Shown: positions 9,279 to 16,989 of the stretch, piece by piece
Layout of the letters: each line of letters starts with the position of its first letter
Position numbering within the stretch: position 1 is the stretch's first letter
Assembly: GCA_964451375.1 (NCBI GenBank)
Contig: CAYVIN010000006.1
Location: 35,818-99,817 of the forward strand
DNA length: 64,000 nucleotides
Direction of reading: 5' to 3'
DNA from: JAGXQV01 sp964451375
GTDB lineage: Bacteria; Pseudomonadota; Gammaproteobacteria; Burkholderiales; Sulfuricellaceae
Made by a program: the position numbers and the translations under genes
The notes under the pieces: model-generated
Told to the model about the DNA's origin: nothing
The model's input: only the letters and a program-made list of their open reading frames with translations
The model's database searches: none

Positions 9279-9684
9279 CAGCGGCTTCTGGCTGGCGCTC
9301 GCCAATCGCCGCGACGCCCACCACCCGCGCGCCTGCGCCGCCCTTGCCGAACTGCGCGAACCACTCATCAGCACCTGGCCGGTGCTCACCGAAACCTGCC
9401 ATCTGCTGGTCAACCGTCTGGGGGTTTCCGCCCAACTCAAATTCATCGCCAGCTTCGCCGAAGGCGCATTCCTCGCGTGGGGGCTGGATTCCGCCCACGC
9501 CCCGCGCCTGCAAAGCCTGATGGCCGATTACGCCGATCTGCCGATGGATTTGGCCGACGCCTCGCTGGTGCTGCTCGCCGAACACCTCGGCCACGGACGC
9601 ATCCTCTCCACCGACCGCCGCGATTTCAACGCCTATCGCTGGAAAGAGCGCGAACCTTTCGAGAACCTGCTGCTGCGTTATTGA
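9265..9684 (+). CDS. PIN-domain ribonuclease toxin (VapC-like)
   Basis: A 139-residue PIN-domain protein. The acidic active-site residues are visible: D5 in IADSGFWLA, a conserved Glu in WPVLTETCHLL, Asp in MDLADASLV and Asp in ILSTDRRDFNAY. PIN toxins cleave tRNA or rRNA in characterised VapC systems; the target here is unknown. It overlaps the RHH antitoxin by 14 bases. The GLDSAHAPRLQSLMADYADLPM stretch belongs to the VapC-like subgroup often annotated as PIN domain-containing protein. Confidence 0.88.
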   Translation: MVIADSGFWLALANRRDAHHPRACAALAELREPLISTWPVLTETCHLLVNRLGVSAQLKFIASFAEGAFLAWGLDSAHAPRLQSLMADYADLPMDLADASLVLLAEHLGHGRILSTDRRDFNAYRWKEREPFENLLLRY

Positions 9685-9794
9685 TACGAAGTTCCTTCGA
9701 GCAGTTTTTTCACACAAGGGAAACCTGCTCCCTGTAAAATGCCGGCAATTGTCATTTTGACCACTAATCCCCTCACTTCATTTCCCTCCTGATC

Positions 9795-10619
9795 ATGTCT
9801 ACCTACGCAATCGGCGATATTCAGGGTTGTTTTTCGGCCCTGCAAAAACTTCTCGTTGAAATCCGTTTTGATGCGGCGAGCGACCGTTTGTGGCTGGTCG
9901 GCGATTTGGTCAATCGCGGCCCGGATTCGCTGGCGGTATTGCGGTGGGCGCGGGATTTGGGGGATGCGGTGGTGGCGGTGTTGGGTAATCACGATTTACA
10001 TTTGCTGGCGGTGGCCCACGGCTTCGTGAAGCCGGCCAAGAAGGACACTATCGCGCAGGTGCTGGAAGCGCCGGATCGTCACGATTTGCTGGAGTGGCTG
10101 CGCCATCGCAATCTGTTTTACCGGGAAGGCGATTTTGCGATGGTTCATGCCGGGCTGTTGCCGCAATGGACGGCGAAAAAGGCCGAGAAACTCGCCGCCG
10201 AGGTGGAGGAAGTGTTGCGCGGTAAACGTTACCTGGATTTTTTCAGGAATATGTACGGCAACGAGCCGCGCGCCTGGAGCAAGGATCTGAAAGGCATGGA
10301 TCGTTTGCGGACGATCACCAATGCGATGACCCGTCTGCGTTTCTGCACGGTGCAAGGCGAAATGGAGTTTGCCCACAAGGGGCCGCCGCAAATCGCGCCG
10401 GAGGGGTGTGTACCGTGGTATGACGTGGAAAAACGTGCGAGCGCCGATACGACGATGGTTTTCGGCCACTGGTCAGCGCTTGGGCTGACTTTGCGCCCTA
10501 ATCTGCTGGCGCTGGATACGGGGTGTTTGTGGGGGGGCTGTTTGTCGGCGGTGCGTCTGGAAGATCGTCAGTTGTTCCAGGTTTCCTGTCATGCTGAGCC
10601 GGGAACAACGCACTGGTAA
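9795..10619 (+). CDS. apaH: Symmetrical bis(5'-nucleosyl)-tetraphosphatase ApaH
   Basis: A 274-residue metallophosphatase that hydrolyses Ap4A to two ADP. The motifs are clear: YAIGDIQGC at the N-terminus, VGDLVNRGPDSL near residue 36, VLGNHDLHLLA near 70, VHAGLLPQW near 116, and FGHWSALG near 223. Length matches E. coli ApaH. No good Shine-Dalgarno precedes the ATG. The last 122 bases overlap the convergent acyltransferase gene on the other strand. Confidence 0.96.
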   Translation: MSTYAIGDIQGCFSALQKLLVEIRFDAASDRLWLVGDLVNRGPDSLAVLRWARDLGDAVVAVLGNHDLHLLAVAHGFVKPAKKDTIAQVLEAPDRHDLLEWLRHRNLFYREGDFAMVHAGLLPQWTAKKAEKLAAEVEEVLRGKRYLDFFRNMYGNEPRAWSKDLKGMDRLRTITNAMTRLRFCTVQGEMEFAHKGPPQIAPEGCVPWYDVEKRASADTTMVFGHWSALGLTLRPNLLALDTGCLWGGCLSAVRLEDRQLFQVSCHAEPGTTHW

Positions 10620-11355
10620 TCCGGTTGTGGGCGTAGCCGGCCAGTTCGCGGCGGCTGTGACCGTGGGGCTGGATGGCGTCGCCGAAGCGCAGTTCGGCGC
10701 GGATGGTCGGGCGGCTCAATATCTGTTTCAGGCAATCGCCAAAACTCAAATCACCAATATATGCGGGGGCGGTGTCGATTCCCCCATCTTCCCTTAAAAA
10801 ACGCAGCGCGACTGGATACAGCGGCGCTTCGGCGTCGATTGCCGGTTGCAGCAGCGAGGCGTGAAAATGTTTGAGTTCCGTGCCGTCGGTGGTGGTGCCT
10901 TCGGGAAACAAGGCGACCAGATTGCCGCTGCGCAAGGCGTTTTCGATGTCGCGGTTGGCGCGCCCGGTGTCCTGTCTTTTCCCTCTTTCCACAAACAACG
11001 TTCCCGCTGAACGCACCAGATAGCCGACAATTGGCCAATCCCGCACTTCTGATTTGGAAACGAAACGCAGCGGCTGAACGGCGTTGAGAACGAAGATGTC
11101 GAGCCAGGAAACGTGGTTGGCAACCACCAGCGCGCCACGTCCACCGGGGTGCGGTGGTGTGCCGTGGAGCGTAATGCGGATGGCGAGCAGCGCCAGCAGT
11201 TTGGCCGACCAGCTACGGATCAGCCAGGTGCGCGCCGTCTGCCCGAGAAAGGGGAAAATCAGCGCAGCAGTGAGTACGCCCTGCCCGAGATGTAAACCCA
11301 TCCGGGTGAGGCGAATCAGGCGCAGGGGGGCTGGGGTTTGCCGGAAAGACGCCAC
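10498..11355 (-). CDS. 1-acyl-sn-glycerol-3-phosphate acyltransferase (PlsC family)
   Basis: A 285-residue protein with the acyltransferase NHxxxxD motif NHVSWLD near residue 80, the substrate motif LFPEGTTTDG near 150, and a hydrophobic N-terminal segment (LTAALIFPFLGQ) for membrane association. It transfers an acyl group to lysophosphatidate in phospholipid synthesis, or to a related lysolipid. Start is GTG at 11355, 13 bases after the upstream gene. The C-terminal ~40 residues are Pro/Thr-rich and overlap the 3' end of apaH antisense, so they may be a run-on extension. Confidence 0.9.
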   Translation of the reverse strand: MASFRQTPAPLRLIRLTRMGLHLGQGVLTAALIFPFLGQTARTWLIRSWSAKLLALLAIRITLHGTPPHPGGRGALVVANHVSWLDIFVLNAVQPLRFVSKSEVRDWPIVGYLVRSAGTLFVERGKRQDTGRANRDIENALRSGNLVALFPEGTTTDGTELKHFHASLLQPAIDAEAPLYPVALRFLREDGGIDTAPAYIGDLSFGDCLKQILSRPTIRAELRFGDAIQPHGHSRRELAGYAHNRITSALFPAQHDRKPGTTDDLPDAPPTNSPPTNTPYPAPAD

Positions 11356-11368
11356 GGGAATATCCGGG

Positions 11369-11938
11369 TTAAAGGATCATGCCGTCCGGCATGAGCAATT
11401 CACGCAGGGCTTTCTGGACTTGCTTCAAGGCGGTGGGGGCTTCGATTTCGATGATCTGGTCGATGATCCACGACTGGTCGTGTTTTTCCATCACTTCCAT
11501 GATGCGGTTGCCGAGGTAGCGCAGCACCGGGAAATCCGGCTCGTCGGCGTAGTCGAAACCCGAGTAGTCCATCAGTCGTTCGTTGAGCTTGGCGACGAAG
11601 CGGGTCTTGTAGTCCTGCCCGGCGGGCGGGCCGAGGCGCGGCAAGATGTTGTCTTCGTAGGTTTCGGCGATGCGTTTGGCGAGCGCCTGCATGAACGGCG
11701 GGCGCAGGTCGCTGCCGAGACGCACGTAAGAGACCCGGTCGGCAAGCTGGATGAAAAAGGCGAGGAATTCCTCAATCATCGCGAACGCCTGTTCGTGCGT
11801 GGCGATGTCGAATTTTTCCTGCTGGAGGTGGGTGACGGTTTCTTCCGTCACTTTCCAGATCACCAGCGCGACTACGCTGGCGACCTGGGGCACGGTGCGG
11901 GGCTTGTCGCCCTTGTGCCAGGTGGTTTTTACCCGCAT
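11369..11938 (-). CDS. Conserved-looking protein of unknown function
   Basis: A 189-residue soluble, helix-rich protein with no signal peptide or membrane segment. I do not recognise the family. The ATG at 11938 sits inside the end of the sulfurtransferase gene (10-base overlap, ATGCGGGTAA), so the two are co-translated and the acyltransferase follows 13 bases later. The frame is open upstream to 12031 only as overlap. Features: a basic N-terminus (MRVKTTWHKGDKPRT), aromatic motifs (MDYSGFDYADEPDFPVLRYL) and a C-terminal helix ending MPDGMIL. Confidence 0.8.
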   Translation of the reverse strand: MRVKTTWHKGDKPRTVPQVASVVALVIWKVTEETVTHLQQEKFDIATHEQAFAMIEEFLAFFIQLADRVSYVRLGSDLRPPFMQALAKRIAETYEDNILPRLGPPAGQDYKTRFVAKLNERLMDYSGFDYADEPDFPVLRYLGNRIMEVMEKHDQSWIIDQIIEIEAPTALKQVQKALRELLMPDGMIL

Positions 11939-12828
11939 GGCAATTCTCCGTCGTGTTCGCCGTGGCAGGGCAGCAGGCCCCGTTCGCCGGTTTCCACGGG
12001 GCGCGCCGGATCGGTGATCCATTCGCTCCACGAGCCGGGGTAGAGGCGCGAGCCGGATAGTCCGGCGGCTTCCATGGCGAGGATGTTGTGGCAGGCGGTG
12101 ACGCCCGAGCCGCAGGTATGAATAACGCTGGCCGGATCGCGTCCGGCGAGCAGCTTGTCGTAGGCTTCGCGCAATTCGTCAGCAGGCAGCAAGGTGCCGT
12201 CCATGTCGAGGTTTTCCTCGAACGACCAGTTGCACGAACAGGGAATGTGGCCGGCGACCTTGTCGAGCGGTTCGATTTCGCCGGTGAAGCGCATTTCCGG
12301 GCGAGCATCAACCAGCAAACGGCTGCGGTCGTGGCGCGCTGCTTCCACTTCGGCGACATCAACCCAGATATTCTGATCCGGGGTGGCGACAAATTGCTGT
12401 GGGATGATGACCGGAAGTTCACTGGAAATCGGGTGTTTCTGGCGCTGCCACTTGGGCAGGCCGCCGTCGAGCAGCGCTACCGCGTCATGCCCCAGCCAGC
12501 GCAATAACCACCACAGGCGCACCGCCATCGAGCCGAAACTGTCGTCATACACCACGACCTGGGTATTCGGGCCGACTCCCCACGCACCGAGTTTTTCAGC
12601 CAGCGCCAGTGGATCGGGCAAGGGGTGGCGTCCGGTAACGGCAGTCGGCGGGCTGGACAGGTCTTCGTCGAGATGCGCGTAACGCGCCCCCGGAATGTGT
12701 CCGCTGGCGTAGGCGCGCCGTCCCGCTTCGGGATCGGTAAGCGTAAACCGGCAGTCGAAAATCACCCAGTCGGGGGTGTCGAGATGCTGCGCGAGTTGTT
12801 CGGTGGGGATGAGGGTATTGAAAACCAT
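11929..12828 (-). CDS. Two-domain rhodanese, thiosulfate/3-mercaptopyruvate sulfurtransferase
   Basis: A 299-residue tandem rhodanese. The inactive N-terminal domain carries DCRFTLTDPEAGRRAYASGH; the C-terminal domain carries the active Cys at about residue 238 in HTCGSGVTA. A CGSGVT loop is nearer to 3-mercaptopyruvate sulfurtransferases (SseA) than to CRKGVT-type thiosulfate rhodaneses, so donor choice is inferred. Its position next to the dsr region suggests it could feed sulfane sulfur into the Tus/Dsr relay. First gene of a minus-strand unit with the unknown protein and the acyltransferase. Confidence 0.92.
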   Translation of the reverse strand: MVFNTLIPTEQLAQHLDTPDWVIFDCRFTLTDPEAGRRAYASGHIPGARYAHLDEDLSSPPTAVTGRHPLPDPLALAEKLGAWGVGPNTQVVVYDDSFGSMAVRLWWLLRWLGHDAVALLDGGLPKWQRQKHPISSELPVIIPQQFVATPDQNIWVDVAEVEAARHDRSRLLVDARPEMRFTGEIEPLDKVAGHIPCSCNWSFEENLDMDGTLLPADELREAYDKLLAGRDPASVIHTCGSGVTACHNILAMEAAGLSGSRLYPGSWSEWITDPARPVETGERGLLPCHGEHDGELPCG

Positions 12829-12872
12829 AATTTTTAATGTTGAATTTTTAATTTCAAATGAGGGACTTGTTT

Positions 12873-12899
12873 AGAAAAATGGGCGAGACCGGCTCGCCC
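12873..12899 (-). terminator. Intrinsic terminator of the DsrC-like/Cas6-like unit
   Basis: The hairpin GGGCGAG-ACCGG-CTCGCCC occupies 12881-12899. Read on the minus strand it is followed by ATTTTTCT, a terminator-like T-rich tract, and lies 37 bases after the DsrC-like stop. Around it (12834-12935) are AT-rich words (AATTTTTAAT, ACATTCAAAATTAAGC) in short inverted copies; a similar AT-rich word recurs at 55127-55150. Confidence 0.6.
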
Positions 12900-12936
12900 A
12901 AATTTAACATTCAAAATTAAGCATTCAAAACTGATT

Positions 12937-13269
12937 TTAGTATCCGCCCTTGCCGAACGGCTTCGGCAGGCCGGCAACTTTCGCGGATTGGCGGTTGGGT
13001 TGCATCGGGAACAGCGTGTAGAGGTGCTTTTTCCACTCTGTGCCGGGGTGGCTGGCGTCGAAATCCTTGGTCATATTGCGGAAGTTCGGGGTGTGGCCGT
13101 GCTCCTTGTACTGCTCGCGCATGTAGTTGATGACCGTCCAGTGGTCATCGGTGAGCTTCAGTCCTTCCGCTTCGGCGATGACCGGCACCACCTCGTCGCT
13201 GTAATCGGGTTCGAGCAGGAAGCCTTCGTCGTCGGTTTCCAGTTCGTTGCCGTTGACCATATAACCCAT
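12937..13269 (-). CDS. TusE/DsrC-family protein lacking both C-terminal cysteines
   Basis: A 110-residue member of the DsrC/TusE/DsvC family. It keeps the family scaffold: VNGNELETDDEGFLLEP at the start, LTDDHWTVINYMREQY in the middle, and a C-terminal arm ending AGLPKPFGKGGY. In the true DsrC of this window (18120-18452) the arm reads CKIAGLPKPTGCI; here the penultimate Cys is replaced by Lys-Gly-Gly-Tyr and the upstream Cys by Ala (SAKVAGLPKP). It therefore cannot form the DsrC disulfide or trisulfide and is more likely a binding or regulatory protein, as proposed for cysteine-less DsrC homologues. It is the last gene of a three-gene minus-strand unit. Confidence 0.9.
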   Translation of the reverse strand: MGYMVNGNELETDDEGFLLEPDYSDEVVPVIAEAEGLKLTDDHWTVINYMREQYKEHGHTPNFRNMTKDFDASHPGTEWKKHLYTLFPMQPNRQSAKVAGLPKPFGKGGY

Positions 13270-13301
13270 GATATTTCCTCCTTGAGAACGTTGATGAAAA
13301 A

Positions 13302-13970
13302 CTAAACCAGTGCGGCTATGGATTTGTGCGGAATAAAAATTCCGCAGCCGATTTTGCGGTTTCCGCCCAAGCCAACCTGCTGTACGCGGATGGCGTGTTC
13401 GATGGGCAGACCGTGCAACATTAAACTATACCCCGCCACTCTGCCAACCGTTGTAGTCACTTGCTGCTGGCGTCCGCAGATGAAGCGGGTGTCGATGCCC
13501 AGTTCGTCGAGCAGGGTCATTACGTCGCGGGCAAACGCGCCTTCTTCGCTGCTGCCGGTGGTGACGATGTGTGCATAAAGCGGGCTGTAACGGGGCAGCG
13601 CCTTGGTTTTGCCTGCGCCAATCGTGAGTTTTACCCCGGCGACCTGGATTTCCTGGCCGCTCAGGACAAGTAATTCGTCGAACCGTTGCGACGGAATGCG
13701 CACTACCATGCGGGTGCGGCGATTCAGGATCAATTGGCCCAAGCCGCTGTCCGCGCCGTTTACCGGATGTACGCCAGCCAGTTCCTCGTCGCGCAACCAC
13801 GGCGCAAGGCGCGCCAGTTCCTCAAACAGCGCCAGCCCGTGGTCGATGGGCAACGTCGCCCCGCGCAACTCGAAGTGAACGTCGGTTACGGCGTTTTCAT
13901 CTACCGCCGACTCGGCGATTTCAGCGGGCCAGCCTATTTGGATTCTCCCTCGCGGTGCTTCGCCGCCCAC
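13302..13970 (-). CDS. Cas6/Cmx6-like RNA-binding fold protein, no CRISPR nearby
   Basis: About 222 residues. From DVHFELRG onward it resembles the Cas6 family, especially the type I-MYXAN Cas6/Cmx6 group: RGATLPIDHGLALFEELAR with a candidate catalytic His, GVHPVNGADSG, a RRTRMVVRIP strand, and a C-terminal glycine-rich loop GLGGNRKIGCGIF followed by IPHKS. That loop fits the Cas6 pattern GhGxxxxxGhG. No CRISPR array or other cas gene is present. It overlaps the upstream 80-residue gene by 37 bases and precedes the DsrC-like gene by 32. The start is uncertain; GTG 13970 is the nearest legal codon before the conserved strand, and the open frame further upstream is overlap with its neighbour. 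Crossing out of CRISPR function is inference. Confidence 0.7.
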   Translation of the reverse strand: MGGEAPRGRIQIGWPAEIAESAVDENAVTDVHFELRGATLPIDHGLALFEELARLAPWLRDEELAGVHPVNGADSGLGQLILNRRTRMVVRIPSQRFDELLVLSGQEIQVAGVKLTIGAGKTKALPRYSPLYAHIVTTGSSEEGAFARDVMTLLDELGIDTRFICGRQQQVTTTVGRVAGYSLMLHGLPIEHAIRVQQVGLGGNRKIGCGIFIPHKSIAALV

Positions 13971-14176
13971 TCCAGCAGGGTCTTGCCCCAATGCTCGGCG
14001 GTGGCGGCGTCGATCTCGAATACTGTAAAACGCTTGATTTCGCGGATGCGGACGCGCAAAGTAGAAAAGTTGGCCTCGTGATCGACATGCTGTAATTCGA
14101 TTTCCTGGCGGAAGGGTGTGGCGGTAAACTTGTCCAGGCTGGTAGTGGTTTCCATGCCCATGCCGTAGTCCAACAT
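13934..14176 (-). CDS. Small protein of unknown function heading the Cas6-like/DsrC-like unit
   Basis: An 80-residue soluble protein with a strongly patterned sequence: TATPFRQEIELQHVDHEA, then LRVRIREIKRFTVFEID, then AEHWGKTLLEWAAKH. It has beta strands followed by an amphipathic helix and no cysteines or signal. I do not recognise a family. It is first in the minus-strand unit diverging from dsrA, and its 3' end overlaps the Cas6-like gene, suggesting coupled expression. The start ATG at 14176 gives MLDYGMGMETT; an internal ATG at residue 6 or 8 is possible. Confidence 0.75.
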   Translation of the reverse strand: MLDYGMGMETTTSLDKFTATPFRQEIELQHVDHEANFSTLRVRIREIKRFTVFEIDAATAEHWGKTLLEWAAKHREGESK

Positions 14177-14494
14177 GCTTTTGATGCCTCAATGCGTTAA
14201 GTGGTTGCCCATTATATGGGGATTTCTCCTCCGGGAATCAAGCAGGAGGGGCGTAACCCAAGGAGGGGGAGTGGCATATAACCCTTTCGGGTAGTATGGG
14301 GCCACCCGCGAAGAATGATAGAAAGGCGGACTCCAACGGTTGTAACATGCTGCCACAGCATAGGTGATCCCCCGATAACGCTGAAAGCAAGGGAAGCCAC
14401 GAGGTTGCACGACTTTTGAGTTTCGCCGAAAGGGATGCCGGAACTCCGGTTCGACTGGATCGGCATCCGTTTTAATTTTCTAGGAGATGATGAT
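14177..14494. promoter_or_regulatory. Divergent control region between the Cas6-like unit and the dsr operon
   Basis: This 318-base gap separates divergent transcription units and should hold promoters for both. On the minus strand a TATAAT is present at 14211-14216, about 34 bases before the 80-residue gene; the best -35 (TTGATT) is 19 bases further, so it is weak. Towards dsrA the stretch 14321-14460 is of ordinary composition, and I cannot name a convincing -35/-10 pair. A strong Shine-Dalgarno (AGGAGA at about 14482) precedes the dsrA ATG. No coding sequence is seen. Confidence 0.45.
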
Positions 14495-15796
14495 ATGGCC
14501 AAGAAACAACACGACACGCCACTAATTGACCAGTTGGAAAGCGGCCCGTGGCCCAGCTTTGTGACCGGGCTGAAGCGCCTTGCCAAGGACAACGACATGA
14601 TGGTTGACCTGCTCGGTCAACTGGAAACCTCCTACAAGACCCGCAAGGGCTATTGGAAGGGCGGCACCGTCGGTGTGTTCGGTTATGGCGGCGGCGTGAT
14701 CCCCCGCTTTACCGAGCTCAAGGACGAACACGAGCACCCCCTGTTCCCCGAGGCTGCTGAATTCCACACCCTGCGCATCATGCCGGCTGGTGGGATGCAC
14801 TACACCACCAAGCTGCTGCGCGACTTGTGTGACACCTGGACAAATAGCGGTGGTTCCGGTCTGATTGCGCTGCACGGGCAGTCCGGCGACATGATGTTTC
14901 AGGGTATCAAGACCGCTGACGTGCAGAAGGCATTCGACGCCTTCAATGAAATGGGCTTCGATATGGGCGGTGCCGGCCCGGCTGTGCGTACCTCGATGTC
15001 CTGCGTCGGTGCGGCTCGCTGCGAACAGTCCTGCTACGATGAAGCGCGCACCCTGCGCACCGTGGTTAATGCCTTCCTCGACGACATGCACCGTCCGGCT
15101 CTGCCGTACAAGGTGAAGTTCAAGTTCTCCGGTTGCCCGAACGACTGCGTGAACGCCATTCAGCGTTCCGACATCGCCGTTATCGGCACCTGGCGCGACA
15201 ACATCCAGACTGACGACGCACTGGCCAAGCAATGGTTTGCCAAGCACGGCATGGATGAGTTGGTCAACGACGTAATCAGCCGCTGCCCGACCAAGGCCAT
15301 GACCCTCAAGGACGCCGCCAAGGTTGCCAAGGGTGAGAAGGTCTCCGCCGTTGCCGTCAACGATACGCAATGCGTCGAAATCGACAACAGCAACTGCGTC
15401 CGTTGCATGCACTGTATCAACGTCATGACCGGCGCGCTGGCTCCCGGCAAGGACAAGGGCGCCACTGTTCTGGTCGGCGGCAAGAGTGTGCTGAAGATCG
15501 GCGCCACCATGGGTACCGTGGTGATCCCGTTCATGAAATTGGAAGCCGATGAAGATTTCGATGCGTTGGTTGAGTTCTGTCAGAACCACATCGATTTCTT
15601 TGCTGAAAACGCGCTGGAGCACGAGCGTAGCGGCGAAATGATCGACCGTATCGGCCTGGCCAACTATCTGGAAGGTGTGGGCGTGGAAATCGATCCCTCG
15701 ATGGTTCTGCAACCGCGCTCCAACCCGTATGTCCGCATGGACAGCTGGGACGAGGAAGTGGAAAAAGCCAACGAGCGCAAGGCCAAGGCTGCCTGA
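14495..15796 (+). CDS. dsrA: Reverse-type dissimilatory sulfite reductase, alpha subunit
   Basis: A 433-residue DsrA. The siroheme-[4Fe4S] ligand motifs are present: CVGAARCEQSCYDEARTLR from residue 170 and CPNDCVNAIQRSDIAVIG from about 211. An inserted ferredoxin domain has CVRCMHCINVM near 301. Together with DsrB it forms the alpha2beta2 cytoplasmic enzyme which, in sulfur oxidisers, runs in reverse and oxidises sulfur-derived persulfide to sulfite. The oxidative direction is inferred from the whole operon (dsrEFH and dsrL present). The start is the ATG at 14495, 7-8 bases after AGGAGATGATG; upstream codons in the same frame lack a site. Confidence 0.98.
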   Translation: MAKKQHDTPLIDQLESGPWPSFVTGLKRLAKDNDMMVDLLGQLETSYKTRKGYWKGGTVGVFGYGGGVIPRFTELKDEHEHPLFPEAAEFHTLRIMPAGGMHYTTKLLRDLCDTWTNSGGSGLIALHGQSGDMMFQGIKTADVQKAFDAFNEMGFDMGGAGPAVRTSMSCVGAARCEQSCYDEARTLRTVVNAFLDDMHRPALPYKVKFKFSGCPNDCVNAIQRSDIAVIGTWRDNIQTDDALAKQWFAKHGMDELVNDVISRCPTKAMTLKDAAKVAKGEKVSAVAVNDTQCVEIDNSNCVRCMHCINVMTGALAPGKDKGATVLVGGKSVLKIGATMGTVVIPFMKLEADEDFDALVEFCQNHIDFFAENALEHERSGEMIDRIGLANYLEGVGVEIDPSMVLQPRSNPYVRMDSWDEEVEKANERKAKAA

Positions 15797-15838
15797 TCGC
15801 CGCCGGATCATAACGAACCCAAGAATCTGGAGAGAAAT

Positions 15839-16909
15839 ATGTCTGAAATGCGTGACCCGATTGAAAGTGGTGTGCCGGATCATATGCAGTACATGCACCC
15901 GGCGCTGAAGAAAAACTACGGCGAGTGGAAGTATCATGACCGTCCCCGTCCCGGCGTTCTGCACCATGTTGCCAAGAGTGGCGACGAAGTGTGGACGGTG
16001 CGCGCCGGCACCCAGCGTCAGATGGATGTTTACACCATCAAGAAGCTGGCTGACATCGCCGACAACTTCGGCGAAGGTTTTGTTCGATTCACCACTCGCT
16101 CGAACATCGAGTTCATGGTGACTGACGAGAAGAAAGTCGCCCCGTTGATCGAAGCCCTCAACAAAGATGGCTTCCCGGTCGGCGGCACGGGTAACTCCGT
16201 GTCCATGATCGCCCACACCCAAGGCTGGCTGCATTGCGACATCCCCGGCACCGACGCTTCCGGCGTGGTGAAGGCCTTGATGGACGAGTTGATCGACGAG
16301 TTCACCAAGGAAGAGATGCCCAACCGCGTCAAGCTGTCCACCTCCTGCTGCGAAATCAACTGCGGCGGTCAGGCTGACATCGCTATCGTGGTGCAACACA
16401 CCAAGCCGCCGAAGATCAACCACGACCTGGTTGCCAACGTCTGCGAACGCCCGACCGTGGTGGCGCGTTGCCCGGTGGCGGCGATTCGTCCCGCCCTGGT
16501 GAACGGCAAGCCGTCTCTGGAAGTGGATGAAACCAAGTGTATTTGCTGCGGCGCTTGTTTCCCGCCGTGCCCGCCGATGCAGATCAACGATCCCGAACAT
16601 TCCAAGATCGCGATTTGGGTGGGTGGCAAGAACTCCAACGCTCGTCTGCGCCCGACCTTCCACAAGCTGGTGATGTCCGGTTTGCCCAACAACGCCCCGC
16701 GTTGGCCGGAAGCTGCTGCTGTGGTCAAGAAAATCCTCAATACCTACAAGGCCGATGCCCGTCCTTGGGAGCGTATGTCCGACTGGATCGACCGTATCGG
16801 CTGGCCGCAATTCTTCGAGAAGACCGACCTGCCGTTTACCAAGTTCCATATCGATGATTGGCGCGGTTCGCGTTCCACGTTGAACGCTTCTACGCATATC
16901 CGCTTCTGA
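15839..16909 (+). CDS. dsrB: Reverse-type dissimilatory sulfite reductase, beta subunit
   Basis: A 356-residue DsrB. It shows the cofactor motif STSCCEINCGGQADIAIV near residues 165-182 and a ferredoxin domain, CICCGACFPPCPPM, near 234. The N-terminal region (PRPGVLHHVAKSGDEVWTVR) and RFTTRSNIEF are typical. It pairs with DsrA and holds the functional siroheme site. It begins 42 bases after dsrA with the good site GGAGAGAAAT. A GC-rich hairpin follows the stop (16925-16950). Confidence 0.98.
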   Translation: MSEMRDPIESGVPDHMQYMHPALKKNYGEWKYHDRPRPGVLHHVAKSGDEVWTVRAGTQRQMDVYTIKKLADIADNFGEGFVRFTTRSNIEFMVTDEKKVAPLIEALNKDGFPVGGTGNSVSMIAHTQGWLHCDIPGTDASGVVKALMDELIDEFTKEEMPNRVKLSTSCCEINCGGQADIAIVVQHTKPPKINHDLVANVCERPTVVARCPVAAIRPALVNGKPSLEVDETKCICCGACFPPCPPMQINDPEHSKIAIWVGGKNSNARLRPTFHKLVMSGLPNNAPRWPEAAAVVKKILNTYKADARPWERMSDWIDRIGWPQFFEKTDLPFTKFHIDDWRGSRSTLNASTHIRF

Positions 16910-16924
16910 TCGAAATGTGGAATT

Positions 16925-16950
16925 CCTGCTGCTGCTCCGGCAGCGGCGGG
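16925..16950 (+). other. Intercistronic hairpin between dsrB and dsrE
   Basis: An 11-base-pair stem with two G-U pairs (16925-16935 with 16940-16950) closes on the tetraloop TCCG. AAAATTG follows rather than a T-run, so it is not a plain intrinsic terminator. Likely roles are 3'-end protection of dsrAB mRNA or partial attenuation inside the operon; this is inference from position. Confidence 0.5.
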
Positions 16951-16989
16951 AAAATTGTTAACTCTTTATAGCTAACAGGATATTCAGGG

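Noticed and set aside
13971..14192. N-terminal extension of the Cas6-like frame to 14192
   Set aside because: This part is the alternative frame of the 80-residue gene and is basic and His-rich without Cas6 similarity, so the gene is taken to begin near 13970.
14522..16897. A 791-codon open frame antisense to dsrAB
   Set aside because: Same cause; composition is unlike a folded protein and dsrA and dsrB are certain.
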